Shown: positions 45,740 through 57,565 of the stretch, piece after piece
Numbering within the stretch: position 1 is the stretch's first letter
Layout: the number at the start of each line of letters is the position of its first letter
Assembly (NCBI GenBank): GCA_033439295.1
Contig: JAVTLE010000014.1
Span: forward strand, 930,001 to 994,000
Source of the DNA: Deuterostichococcus epilithicus
Taxonomy: Eukaryota > Chlorophyta > Trebouxiophyceae > Prasiolales > Stichococcaceae
Reading direction: 5' to 3'
Length of the DNA stretch: 64,000 nt
Notes under the pieces: model-generated
Told to the model about the DNA's origin: nothing
What the model saw: only the letters and a program-made list of their open reading frames with translations
The model's database searches: none
Translations under genes and position numbers: made by a program

Positions 45740-48094
45740 CTAGACGATGCCGGCGGGTAAGTGGATGACGCCGGTGCCCTCTGCGTACGACTTGATGTAG
45801 TACCAGCTGCGCGAAGACACATTCATCAGGGTCTTGATATGTTTGCTGTGTCAGCCACAGCGGCCCCACTGTACAACACATGCAACAGGGACCGAGTCGA
45901 TGCAGGCTGAGCAGCAGTCGAGTGCCACTGCAGCGTGGCGCTGCAGAAGAGCTCCCGAGCAATCCAACGCACCAGAAGTCTGCCAAGATGAAGGTCTGCA
46001 CGATCTCAGACAGCAACACCATGGCAGGCCACAGCCCTGAGCCGATGGCTTGCAGCAGGAACGAGTCCCCATCAATGATCTGCAGGCAGACAGCAGAGGG
46101 CGTTGAAACAGTCGCAACGACAGGTCGATGCATTGCAGCTGCCGCCGTCATTCTTGAAATGGCGAACCGGCAAACGACGGCGAGGATGGCAGGGAAACAG
46201 GCAAGCAAAGGGGTGAGAGTGCAGGGCACCGTTGAGCTCCGAGAGACAGCTCTGGAAAAAATGTGGACAGCGTGGCACCTGGAGCACCCAGTGGGCGCAG
46301 GAAATGAAGCGCGACAGCCCCAGCGCGAAGACGTAGTGTGCGGTGAACTTCTCCACCACCTTGGCATTCTGCATCATGCGCAGCTGCGGCAGTACCGACA
46401 CCGCCTCCAGGTACACGCACAGCGCCCACAGTATCTGCACGGGCATCGGCACACAGGACCAATGGGGCACGCATCATCATGAGGGCGGACGGCGTCGCAG
46501 GAGTGCTGGCCGCCTGCGACGTCTTAGCGTCTGGGACTACAGGTCTCGCATACGATGCGACCATGCAACTCCCGGTCGGCGCCTTGCCAGAAGTGGTACG
46601 CTGGTTTAACATGCCGCCACGTTGTGTATCAGACGATGCGCACCCTGAACGGCAGCGGGTGGTTAGTGCCAGGGTGCGCCAGAGCCGCCAGCGCCACGCA
46701 CGGGATGACCTGCACGCAGCCAGCAGTACGCTAGACATAGGCCACCTGTTCCTCGTTGCCATTGCGGGACTGCCACCAAGCGAAAGCGCCCCAGGCTCAC
46801 GAGGCACAAGCCATACGGTTGCAACCCAGTCCGTGCTTCTTGACGCCTCCCTGGCGGTCAGCACTGGCAGGACAGGCATGCACAGACGTGCACCGGTGCC
46901 AATCCATGCTGTGAGGGCTGCCCTGGCAGCCAGCAGTCAACATGCCATACCACGTAATAGGTCTTGACGGAGTCCTGGTCGTCCTGGTAGGTGTCCACAA
47001 GCTTGAAGCGCAGCGCATAGATCACCGCCCCCGTCGCAATCAGCGTCAGCATGTCCAGCACCGTGTGCACGTCGTACTCCATCATGAAGCTGAGTCGCAG
47101 GTGGAGGGAGAAATCTCAACTGCTCTGTGAGTTTGGCTGCCCCAACATGGCGCGGCGGAGCAGGAGCAGGAGGGGTTTGCCACCAAAATCACCTCGCCCG
47201 GCACCCTTGCAGCGACCGGCTGGAGCAGATAAAAGACGAGAATGACAACGGTTGCACTCCTAATGGTGCTGCACTGTCAACGTGACTCCAAGGCAGGTGG
47301 ATGCCTTGCCTGCAGTATAGCCGGACTGCCAGGAAGATGGCCGTGAGCTCCTGTGTGCGCAGCGACAGGCCTGCGGAAGTATGAAACCCCAGTCACGCGC
47401 GACGTGCAGGCCGGCGTTTCAGGTCTCTTGCACCGGACCTCCAGCAACGACAGGCTGTCTCGCCAATGTCTATGCGCCGCCATCGCTGCTCACCGCCTGC
47501 ATTCTGCTTCTTCAGCAGCTTCCATGCCAGCAGGCCGATGCCCAGGAAGTGGACGATTTCCGCCATGACGAACAGGTTGTCGTGGTCCTCGATGACCAGC
47601 CAGAAGGCGAGCAGAGACTGCGGCACAGCGAAAGACAGGATGGAGCAACCGCTGGGAGGCACTGGGCGCTGCCGCGAGAGGTGAAAGAATGTGACAAAGA
47701 TGATCCTGGCTGTCTGGAGCTTCTCTGAGCTCGGCTGCCAGCGTCGGGATACAACAAACTAGTATGCTAGTGTGTGCAGCAAGTCATGCACGTCCCTTTG
47801 AGATCTGCATGCCGCGCACCAGGATGGCGCCTGCCCCCGAAAGAATCAGCTTTTCCCGTGGGCTCCTCCGCTTCACCTGTTGCAGAATGCGCACTTGATG
47901 AACTGACATGCAGTAATGAAGGTTGCATGCTGCTGCATGCATTGATGCAGCGGCCCTGCTTGCAGCGCAGTGCCTGTGAAGCTCACCCATTTCACTATAG
48001 CGAGCAGTGGGTCCCTGACTTTGGACAGCTTGTCATCGGGCTTGTCATGCCCACCAATCCCCCCTGTTGGATACTGCGGATAGTTCGAATACAT
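45740..48094 (-). CDS. ERD2-like protein (ER lumen protein-retaining receptor family, plant ELP type)
   Basis: Seven-TM Golgi/ER membrane protein of the KDEL-receptor superfamily. The long plant-type subfamily has an uncertain ligand. The ATG at 48094 begins MYSNYPQYPTGGIGG, then DKPDDKLSKVRDPLLAIVKW. Next come EDHDNLFVMAEIVHFLGIGL then LAWKLLKKQNAGG (47585-47500), GLSLRTQELTAIFLAVRLYC (47370-47312), FMMEYDVHTVLDMLTL and YALRFKLVDTYQDDQDS (47085-46965), CVYLEAVSVLPQLRMMQN, then VEKFTAHYVFALGLSRFISC followed by AHWVLQ (46415-46280), SGLWPAMVLLSEIVQTFILA and DF (46040-45970), and SWYYIKSYAEGTGVIHLPAG followed by IV and a TAG. These match the hallmark ERD2 blocks (CAGLS.K.QEL.A..., YLEAVSVLPQL, FTAHYVFALG..R). 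The intron after RLYC uses a GC donor (CTGCAG|GCAAGG). The gene is divergent from the mTERF-like gene. Confidence 0.9.
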
Positions 48095-48719
48095 GCTCAG
48101 GCTCAGAGGCCTCCTGTACTTCAACCAGAGCTGATCATGCAGATCAAACCTCCCCACTGATGAGCACTGTGTGTCTCGGGACGCTGGCGCAATTCAACGA
48201 CGTTCGATTGGGGCAGCACTGTGAAGCTGGACGGGGACCGGTCATTCAGTATTTCAGTGGGTGCCTGCAAGGCGTCGTCCGTCCAAGGTGACTCGACTAT
48301 CGTTTCCGGGTTTACCTGGTAGGATGACGCAACGGGCTGCGACAGGAGGTGCAGCACCTGAAAAGCTGCTTCGCATTGACGCACTTCCCCCACAACAGTG
48401 TCCTACAGCACCGCCTTTTTGTTCCAGCGGGTTCGCGCCGGTCCTGGGCCCTGCAACTCGTGTTCGCGGCGGCGCAGTGCTGTTGCCGCGGAAGCTGGCC
48501 TGGTCAGCTGTGCTGCTCTTCCAATGGCAGGAAGCTGATGTCCGCGGCCAGCAGTGCAGCAATCACATGCAGGTCTCAGCACCCAGGCCCGTCCTGAATG
48601 GGCATATGCGCAGGCATAACCCGACGGCAGGCTGCGGGCTTGGCGCGCGACAGGTGCACCCGTGGTTCAGGCAGCTCCTGCCATTGACTGCAATGTTCAA
48701 TGTAAGCCACTGATTCAGA
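48095..48719. promoter_or_regulatory. Divergent upstream region, possible first exon of the mTERF-like gene
   Basis: Lies between the ERD2-like start and the first clear exon of the plus-strand gene. An ATG at 48321 opens a frame MTQRAATGGAAPEKLLRIDA of suitable composition for an organelle-targeting leader, but it could not be joined to the next exon with confidence. Confidence 0.35.
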
Positions 48720-50300
48720 CAGTCTTCCAACGCTTCAAAAGCTGTCATTGTGCTGGACACGCAGGGCCGTGCGGCCCCGGCATCGGTGACACTGCCTTGC
48801 AGCCGCAGCGTCGTGCGCCGCTCTTTCGGCGGAGGGAATCGGCTATTCGACGACAGATGGGTATACGAGGAACCTAATCGGTCGGATGAGGCCGGCAAGA
48901 AATTGGCGGTGATGTCGGGGGCAGCCCGCGCGGCGGACATGAGTCTGGAGCTGTTCAAGGCTCGCCTGGCGGTGCATTTGTCAGTTTGTCCGCTGTACAA
49001 TATGAACCTGCACCGCTGCACCGCATTGGCATGTGCTTATCTTGCGGTGGCCACAGCAAACTGTCAGCACAGGATGACGCCAGCGCTGCCCTTGCGCAGG
49101 AACTGAGCATCCTGCTGCCGGCCATGTCAGCAAATCGCCTGCTGCAGTTGGACCAGAAACTGCTGGCGCAACTGGTGGCGGACACCGCAGGTTCGTGAGC
49201 GGCCTGTCTTTGCAGGGGTATGGGACCTCTGAAGGCAGGCAGACTGTAGACGGTCGCATGGGATGTGCTGCGTGGGACGAGCAACTGGCTTTGACGAGGT
49301 GTGCCACTGCCCTTGTGTGCAGGCGTCGCGCAGCGGCTGGTCAGCTTGCACGGCCTCTTTCCAACCGCCAATACTGCGCAGCTCGTGTCCCGGAGGTGCG
49401 ATGCTGGGCAAGCTCAGTGCCAGCGTTCGTGTTGCTTGCTTTCCGCGGGGCGGTTGTTGTCCGGCTTCCGCTTTCCATATTGACGACACCCCCTCGCTGC
49501 TCATCTGTGGTATCATGCATTGTGCCTGCAGGCCGGCGCTGCTGCTGCACGCCGAATTCGAGCACGTGCCGGCCGCCAGGGCGGCGCTAGCGCAGCTGTT
49601 TCCCGACAGCGACATCGACGCCATGGTGCAGGTACGCAGATCGAGCGCACAGTCTCATGTTGCGCCCTACTCGGAGGTGGAACATGCCAGGAGATATATA
49701 TGGTAGGTGCAACGAGTCCGTGGCCTCGTCCTGGCGCCCGGTTACCCCGTGCAAACCCCGCAGGCGCAGCCATTGCTGTCGTATGATTCTCTTGGTCTCC
49801 TCCTGGCGCCACCTTTCTGTGTACGCATCGCATAGGCGCAGCCGCTGCTGCTGATCGAGGATGTGGGAGGCGCCATTGAGGAGCTGCGGCGCCTCATGCC
49901 GGGTGCTGATAAGTCTACTATTCTGATTCCTGTTTCAATTTTTGCCAATGTTGTATCTGAATCTCCAAACGCTGGGACAGCTCGGTACTTGGTAAAGTTT
50001 CTTTATCATCAACAGGTGTGGACCCGCTGCAGACGCTCAAGTTCAATCCGCACGTTCTGGTTTCAGGTGAGTGAGCAGTGCACCATGCAGGTCGCTCGTG
50101 TAGAGTCTGACGTGGCGGCGGCACAACACTGTTTCAGGATGCCGGTGAGCTTAACATTGACGGAGAATTGCTGGTGCATTCGCAGTGATGAGCAACAGGA
50201 AGCTGAGTCTATGGTGAGGTCAGTTGGTGGAGGATCAGCTTCGGGTGCAATTTCCGGGATGGCCAATGGAGGTGCATTTCCGCTCTGCTGGCAGGAATGA
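48720..50300 (+). CDS. mTERF-like helical-repeat protein (putative)
   Basis: Exons show tandem ~34-residue helical repeats of the mTERF kind (organelle nucleic-acid binding, transcription or splicing). About 48723-48965 reads RRSFGGGNRLFDDRWVYEEP, then LELFKARLAVHL. 49049-49194 reads ALAQELSILLPAMSANRLLQ and LDQKLLAQLVADTA. 49323-49398 reads VAQRLVSLHGLFPTANTAQL. 49531-49630 reads PALLLHAEFEHVPAARAALA, then LFPDSDIDAMVQ. 49836-49908 reads AQPLLLIEDVGGAIEELRRL and MPGAD. 50016-50066 reads VDPLQTLKFNPHVLVS. The repeating P-x-LLL...A...L..L(F/M)P..D pattern is visible, but assignment to mTERF proper rather than a similar algal repeat family is inference. The 5' end and the last exon(s) before 50300 are unresolved. 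It converges on ARFRP1. Confidence 0.55.
49764..49860 (+). repeat. Duplicated acceptor/exon start in the mTERF-like gene
   Basis: The exon at 49836 (tag|GCGCAGCCGCTGCTGCTGAT) has a copy 72 bp upstream at 49764 (cag|GCGCAGCCATTGCTGTCGTAT). A preceding ctcctggcgcc stretch is repeated as well. The upstream copy follows a better acceptor (CAG rather than TAG) but soon leaves the family pattern and hits a stop. Confidence 0.8.
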
Positions 50301-50502
50301 AATTTCACCTTTTGAGTGAGTGTGTAGGTCCATTGTTTGCTGTCGTCATTTCATCCAGCGTTGTTTGATGCAAGTGTTCATCTGCAGCAGTAGCCAGAGG
50401 CTGTGATCGCCAAGCGACTGTCACAGCAGGAAGCTGACGGGTCTTGAGTGCCACCCTGCTCGATGTTGCGGCGATAGCGAGACACGATGTGCCTGATCAA
50501 TG

Positions 50503-52054
50503 TTACATTGCCCGCTGTCTGAGCAGTACCGCCCGCTGGCTGCGCTTGATCTCCTGTATCAGCCACTGCAGCCCCTCCGCAATGCCCTCCCCTGTGTAAG
50601 CGCTCGCCGGCTGCACCCTACACAGACACAGCACGTACTAAACTTCAGGATCTGCTACACGAACTGGCTGCTGGCATCCAAAGCCGCTTCCAGCGCCGCT
50701 TCGCACTCACAGCGGACAGGCAGAACACGGCAGGCAGTGATCAGCACATGGCAGACATTCCTTCTTTAAGGTGGCAAAATGTGCAGCACCCGAAGACCCA
50801 GTAAACCATGCTTGGGACCAGCATGAACGCTGGTCTTGCCATAAGCTTATACCTGCACGGTCTGTGCGCCCGCAGCGTTGCCTCCCCAAGGTGATCCGAC
50901 ACAACGGTCCCTGACACCGCTCCGTCCTTGTCCTGCCAATTCAGTATGGAATCCGGTGACGGATTCATCACCTGGCGAAGCTCAGGGACAGTACCGCGCC
51001 ACCATAGCAGCGTGATGCACCGGCAAACAGGCTGCAGACAGCCTCGCGCAGCGGTCTCGGGTCTCCACAGCGCACCTGCTTGTTGGCAACGACCAGCAAT
51101 GGAGCGCCAAACAGCTCGCTGCTGGCCAGCGCGTGCTCCAGGGCCGCCTTGGCCTCGTCCAGCCGCCCCTCTGCCGCTGCAGGACCGCAGCAGCCAAGAC
51201 GTCAAGCAACTGCAGGTGCGGCACGCTGTTCACCTGACACACAGCGCGGCACTGTGCCACCAGTGCACCAGGGCCAGTGCAATCGGCCTGGCCATGCAAG
51301 CATGTGGCTAAGCATGCGTGTGGGCTTTGCAGAGCTTTGGATCAGCAGCGCCTAATCCATGCTAATGTATCGTTTCATTATCATTCCTTGGGCTGCTCAG
51401 CACCGCTGCATACACAGCGATCGACAGCAACAGCAGGGGCCGCGCCGCAATGTCACGCGGGCGCACCTGAATCAACGACATACAGGATGGCGTGCGACTC
51501 CGTGTAGTACTTGTCCCAGATAGAACGCAGGCCCGCCTGGCCGCCAAGATCCCAGAATATGAGCGGCGCCTGGTGCGCCTGCAGGGTGCGCACGCCAATG
51601 AGATCATGCTTGGTTACCGGCAGCGTGCTTGATGCTTGAACGTCACGGCTGATCACATTATGGATATCCGTTTGAATGGTTTCAGTATGACCGATCAAGC
51701 GTCCTCTGCGGTGAGATCATGTGCCAGATTAGGGTCATTGCAAGTCGTGCACCATGAAGCGAGCGTGCCTGCATGCGCCCAACATTCAGGCCGACTGTCG
51801 GCAGGATTTTCTCCGGATCCGTGCCCGGCAGGTCACCGTACGCCGTCTTCAGTCGCTCCAGCAGCGTGGTCTTGCCAGCCTTGTCGATGCCTGCGCATGC
51901 CATGGCGCAGTGAGGTGCCCTGACGCATGCGGCAATTAGGACCGACAGCAGTGCAGGCGTCTCCTTGGAGCAGCAGCATCTCACCAAGTATGAGTACGTG
52001 CAGCTCCTCTTTGCGGAAGAGGTACTCCCACAGGCCATACAGCAGGGAGAACAT
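50503..52054 (-). CDS. ARFRP1: ADP-ribosylation factor-related protein 1 (Golgi Arf-like GTPase)
   Basis: Arf-family small GTPase of the trans-Golgi that recruits the ARL1/golgin tethering system. The ATG at 52054 gives MFSLLYGLWEYLFRKEELHV then LILG, close to plant ARFRP1. The G1 loop is GIDKAGKTTLLERLKTAYGD (51895-51840), G2 is ILPTVGLNVGR (51815-51780), followed by LQAHQAPLIFWDLGGQAGLR with IWDKYYTESHAILYVVDSG (51590-51470; G3 = WDLGGQ). Then LDEAKAALEHALASSELFG and APLLVVANKQ (51165-51085; G4 = NKQ[D]) and VQPASAYTGEGIAEGLQWLI followed by QEIKRSQR (50605-50530), ending LLRQRAM at a TAA (50503-50505). The N-terminus lacks the Gly2 myristoylation site of true Arfs, as expected for ARFRP1. 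The exon carrying the D of NKQD and the following helix, between about 50950 and 50640, was not resolved. Confidence 0.9.
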
Positions 52055-52829
52055 GACGAATCCTCGAAAATTTTCATGGTTGTCGCATGTCTGTCGAACA
52101 CATGAAGCCCAAGAGCTGAAGCTGTTATTTTTTTGCAGGTTCTGCTGTCCTGCGCGATGCTGTCGAGGAAAGCTGGAGGAATAGAGAGTACTTGAATCCG
52201 ATCGCGAGGACAACTCTCTCAACTTGCCGCCAGGAACACTGTGCGAACAAGAGCCTTTTCGAGACGCTCTGACGGTGCGAACCCTAAACTCAAGCGCAAT
52301 GTGTGTGGAAGAATGATGGACCTTACAAATTTGCCACTGGCAAACGAATAGGCTCAAAATGGTTTCTGACCCAGACCACTGCCGAAATAATTTTCCAATC
52401 AAAAGAAGGGTATTCTGGGTGCGGTCTGCATGGCTCTGCATGTTGGTGCTGCAAGGCTTCTGTGGCAGTTTGTACGGGGGCCGTTCCCGCACTGTCGACG
52501 ACGTGTGAATGCACATCAAGGCCATCAAGGCAGGGGATAACGGAAGCCGTGGCGCAATGCTCGATAAATCACCCGCAAAAATGTCCCATAAATGCCGAAA
52601 CCACAGGAGCAGGACCAGAGCAGGACCTGACGTCTACCTACAAGTTCAGCGCGAAAAGAACTGCGAGTCCAAAAATCCCTGTAACCCTGCAGGCAAGCAT
52701 GTGCAGCCCAGCACTCGCCACTGCGCCAAGCCGATGCAATGCGCTGGGGCACGGTTCTGAATGACAACAGTGTTTGAATTTATCCCATCGACCGAGCCCC
52801 ACCCCATTGCTTGGGTCCCCAACACATCC
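52055..52829. other. Intergenic region, lower GC, nothing recognised
   Basis: Upstream of ARFRP1 and downstream of the decarboxylase fusion, both on the minus strand. It contains A/T-rich tracts around 52110-52130 and 52380-52410 and a telomere-like gaaccctaaac near 52269. No coding exon supported. Confidence 0.5.
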
Positions 52830-55800
52830 TCACGACGCTGCCAGCACGGAGTGCACATAGAAGGTGGGCGCATCGGCGGCATTGATGCCATTGAAATTGC
52901 AGGCGCCACACAGAGTGTACGCGCCCATGTCTGGGAAGGCCAGCCAGTCGCCGTTGCGCAGTTCCGGCAGCGGGTACGACTGCAGTTGAGAACAGGACTG
53001 TTACTGATGGGTCCAGCCGCCAGGGCCAGCAGCACTCGGCACCAGTGTCTCCACCCGCAACCCGCAGCTGGCGGCAAGAGCAGCGTAATACCAGAGGAAC
53101 AAGCACAAAATTCCAAAAGGAACTGCAGGTCAGGCGGCGCAAGCAGTTCGCACCTGGAACAGCGTGTCCAGGCCGTCGCACGAGGGGCCAAACACCGTGG
53201 ACGGGTACAGCTCTGCAGCCGCGCTGTCGACGGCAGGCACCGGCAGCGTCGGGCAGCGCAGCGGCCGCGTTGTCGGTGTCGCAAAGTCGTACATCACACA
53301 GTTGAAGGAGCCGTACAGGCCGTCGGTGATATAGTAATCGAACGCTGAGGGCGCCACGGGCGCCGCAGCGGCAACTCCAGTGGTGGCGGCGGCGGACTCT
53401 GTCGAGGCGGCGGCGGCTGCCGCCGCCGCCGCCAGGGCCGTGGGGCCGCGCCTGCGGCGACCAAACACCTGGCACACCAGCGTGGCGCACGCCTCCGCAA
53501 AGAACCTGCAGCAGCACAGGGGTGCGATCAACCTCCGATGCATCGTTTGCCCAGCGAACTGCTGGCTGCCTGCTGGCGACAGCGTCCGGCGCACATGCGT
53601 GGCCTTGTGCAAGGTGGCAGCGGGCAGCGGCCCCGACACCGTCTTGAAAAGGCAGAACTTGCTCATGCTGCGTTGCTCATGCTGTGACAAATGTCAGAGG
53701 TCAAAATCCCAAAACGTGCGACCAGCTATTGGATGTCGGCAAGTGATTTCACCTGCCGGGCTCGGCAATGATGTCCACGCCGCGCTCGGGCGGGAAGTGC
53801 GCCGCGAGCGCCGTATTGACGGCGGTTGGAACACGGCCCAGGTCTACGCGGCCGGCGCAGTCGATGCTGCCGCCCGGGAAGCCGCCACCGATGTCCAGCA
53901 CCCTGTGGCGAGGATGCTTGGAAGGTTCATAAGGGTTTTCACAGGCTTGGGCACCATGATGCAACGGTCTGACGATCGCTGCAGGCACCCACGACTACTG
54001 CAGGCAGCCAGGCAGCTGGAGGCAACACGGGTCGAGTTCACTGCAGTTCTTGCGAGGAGGGATCCGTTTCCTCGCCATCAGGCGGAACTATGAAACTGCC
54101 CTCACCGCATGGAGAAGCCCAGGCGCTCTGCGGAGGCAAAAACGGCAGCGGCGGCTGCGATGCCCTCCGGCAGCGCATCCGGGTTGCTGGCGCCGCTCCC
54201 AACGTGGAAGGAGACGCCCGTCAGGTCCAGCCCCAGTGCCTTTGCGACAGCCAGCAGGCCTGCGCAGTATTCAGCGGTTTTTAAGGTCATTGATGACTTT
54301 ACTTTTGCATGCATTCGCATTCTCGTAGGAAAAATGCTGGAGGTGGACGCCAGGCATGTGCGACCGGGCCCAGGGATGCGCCGCCACACACATGCAGACG
54401 ATGACTGAGGCATGCGGCTGTTGGGCTGGTAAGTTCTCAGTGATGATCGACCAGAAGGTCACCGCTGATTCAGGATGGTATTGCACCGTAAGAAGACGCA
54501 CCGTCGATGTCGCCGGGCTCTGCGCCATACTTGTTGCCCAGCTGGCAGCGGGCAGACGGGTCATCCTGCCGGATGCGCAGCAGCACCCGCGCCCCCGGGT
54601 CCAGGGCCGCAATCTTGCGCAGCTCAGACTCCGAGTCCGCCGTCGTCATTGTCACATCTGCCTCCTTGGCAGCCCTGCATTTCACAGTGTCTTCAGTTGA
54701 GGAAACGAGAAAGACAGTCACAGACAGGGCGTATCCCCACAGCGCATGCTTAGGTCTGTCCGCCCAAGCTGCGGCACGGCCAGAGGTCACATGAAGCGTG
54801 CCGGCGCGTCTGCTAAAATGTCCTGTGCATTGCGCAGTGCAGATAGAGGAATCAGGGTGGCGACGCCAGTGGAAGGACACTCGCCTGATGTCGGATGGCC
54901 GCTTGCAGGCATTGGCAAAGATGATGCGGTCAGGCGCCACACCGCAGCCGAGCACGGCGCGTATCTCTGCCTCAGAGGCGCAGTCGAAGCAGGCGCCCGC
55001 GGCGGCGAGCACCTCCAGCAGCGCCGGGTCGCTGTTACACCTATTCACATACGGAGGGGACCACGGATCAGATGGCGACTGTCACTTAGACGTTGAGGCC
55101 CTTGGGCCAATGCCTCGCCGCTGCTGCTTCAACAGATGCACCGTGCCAAGCAGCATGAGCATCTCGCACATGCTGTCCACAAGCATCCTGTCAAAATGGT
55201 TGAGGCACTGGCGAACGTAGTCCGTCAGCGACGAGAAGGGGACAAGGACTTACTTGACAGCGTAGAAGGGGCGCACACGCGGCATGAGCTGCGCCCAGGC
55301 GGCCGCCAGCGCCGCCACGACACCCAGGTCGAGCACGTAAAAGGTGTCGTCCAGGCCGTGGGCCTTGATCAGGGACCCAATGTGGGCGTCCAACGCCGCC
55401 ACGTCGACCGCCGGCACTGGCGCAGCACGGTGCTTGGCCAGGACGGCCACAACCGCCTCGCCGTGGGGGCCCACCGGCACGCTCGGCGTGGAGTCAGCGA
55501 TGCCCGCCGCCGGCAAGTGCGCCTCGAACGGCGGCGGCTTGACGACGGCAGAGAAGCTGCCGCTTAGTGAGGCGTCGCCGCCGCCGCCGTCGCCCTCAGA
55601 GTCCGAGCTGTAGGCCGACAGCTGCGCCTCCAGCGGCTGCGGCACCGGTGGGCAGGGTGCATCGCTCGCAACAGAGCACGCCGGCGACGGCGGCCGCGGG
55701 TGCGGGTCGCAGGCAGCCTCCTCGGCGGCGCCCGCCAGGGCCTGCGGCAGCGGTGCGGCCGCGGCGGCGTCGGCCGCGACGAGGGTGACAAATGTCACAC

Positions 55801-57565
55801 GGCCGCCGGCCGACACATCCTGCACAGTCTTGCTGGCGACAGCGTAGCCGCCTGGCGCAGCCAGGGCGGCGCCCCAGGAGTGGTCCCCGGCGGCGCCGTC
55901 CACGCTGGTCACAACCGCCATGTCGGCCGGGCGGAAGATGTCCGCGATGCGAGCCACCAGCCGCTCAGCGTCAATGTCGTCGAGCGCCTGTTGTGCGGGC
56001 GACGGCAAGCCGTCACAGCAGAGTACAGTAGAGACGAAATGTGCAGCGCGGACACCCCACCATGTGCACCATCAGTGGCGATCGGCACCACATCTTGACA
56101 TTGCCACAACAGACGGGCATTGCTGTACAGGACTGCAGAAGGGATCCTGCTGGGCATGCGATCGAGGGACATCGCACCTGGCATGACACCTCCACGCTGG
56201 CGTAGGAGAAGCCATCCTCGGGCGTGATGTGGATGGTGGAGCACTGCGGCCCCGCCATGCCGTTCATGGAGTAGCCGCACGGCTCGAAGCTGCACTTACA
56301 CCAGGCGACTGGTAAAGGCTGGCTGAGGGAGGAGGCTTGGTGATCATTGCAGTGGCAGGCAATCGGTGCAGCAGCCGAGCTGCAGGGACTCAAGCAAGCA
56401 ACTCTTAGAACATTCAGGCTGCTCGTGTTGCGCAGCCAGAGCCAGGCATGAACAGGGTCGGGTGCTGCTGGGGAACTCACACATAGTCGTCGATCTTGGC
56501 GGCGGGCAGCAGCGCGCGGATGCCGCTGGCCTCGGTGGTGGCCTCAGCCGAGATGAAGCCGGGCTTGCGGGCAAACTGCGCCGCCTTCTCAGGGTCCAGG
56601 CCTGTCATGCACACCTCCAGCGTGTATGCCTGCGATGTTTGAAACACGAGCGGTTGCTTTTGAAGACCGCTGGAGCGCCAGGGCACGCATGGAGTGGATC
56701 CTTCTCCAAAGATCTGATATGGCTTGGCCGTGCTCTTATAAATGCAGCGCACTGTTGACTGAGCTTGAAATGATATGTGCAATATAGTTCTCAGTAGTGT
56801 GCAGGCTCACCGGCTTGTGCCAGGCAGCAGCGGCAGCGCTGTGCGCCACGAAGACGTGCCACTGCAATCCCCTCAGGGCGTCACCCAGCACATAGGCGCC
56901 GGAGATACCGCCCATGGAGGCGAAGGCAGACTGCAGGAGGCGTGTCTCGTGCGTGAAGCTGGCGTGCATCTCTGGCTGCGCAGCAACAAGGACAACCATG
57001 TCAGCAAGGCGGATGCGTTTTCCTGCTATGGCGCCAAGTGCCTAACTCAAATGGCAAACTTGCGTGATACAGAGGCATCATGCGCTGCACACGCCCCACA
57101 GGCAACCCAGCCATGGCCCAGCCGGATCCCACGAACAGGCGCAACATGCGCACAGCGCACGATGCAGCCATCACACACCTGCTGCTCGGGGAAGAGGTAG
57201 GAGGCGCGCGTGTATTTGGCGCGGCAGGGCTGCAGGCCGGCGCCGGCGGCGGCCTCGACCAGCGCTGGCACCGCCGCCAGCAGCTTGGTGGTGCCGCATG
57301 TCTTGAGGATGGCCTTGCGCGAGTACACGAACAGGCTGCTCTCCGACAGCACGTAGGCGTCAAAGTCGGCGCCGTGGCGGGCGGACACGATGCAGCAGGC
57401 CGCCAGATCCAGGATGGCGTCCAGCTGCGGGCGGCCGATACTGCGCAGGCCGCCCAGGGCCGCAGCCGCGCCTGGCGTGTGCGCGAAGTCGATCTCGATG
57501 CGCTTCTCCGAGCCCTCGAACACGGGCGTCGGGAAGACGGGGGCAGCGGCGGCGGGGGGCGCCAT
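52830..57565 (-). CDS. Fused S-adenosylmethionine decarboxylase - ornithine decarboxylase
   Basis: Predicted bifunctional polyamine enzyme making decarboxylated SAM and putrescine. The ATG at 57565 ([14 protein letters not shown]) leads to [12 protein letters not shown] (paired Glu of the AdoMetDC site), then [16 protein letters not shown] (57355-57310; the Ser of ESSLF is the self-cleavage/pyruvoyl residue) and KTCGTTKLL (catalytic Cys). Later exons carry [37 protein letters not shown] with [13 protein letters not shown] (56290-56185). One uninterrupted exon (about 55995-55252) runs from the AdoMetDC end ([33 protein letters not shown]) through an Ala/Pro/Ser linker into the ODC N-terminus ([27 protein letters not shown]; Lys binds PLP). 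ODC then shows [62 protein letters not shown] and [19 protein letters not shown]. The TGA is at 52830. All main catalytic residues of both halves appear present. Confidence 0.9.

Noticed and set aside
32479-47100. Secretory-pathway gene cluster (VMA21, TBC Rab-GAP, ERD2-like, with ARFRP1 and the transporter nearby)
   Set aside because: These are common housekeeping genes on mixed strands with unrelated genes between them. The proximity is probably chance, so no functional cluster is claimed.
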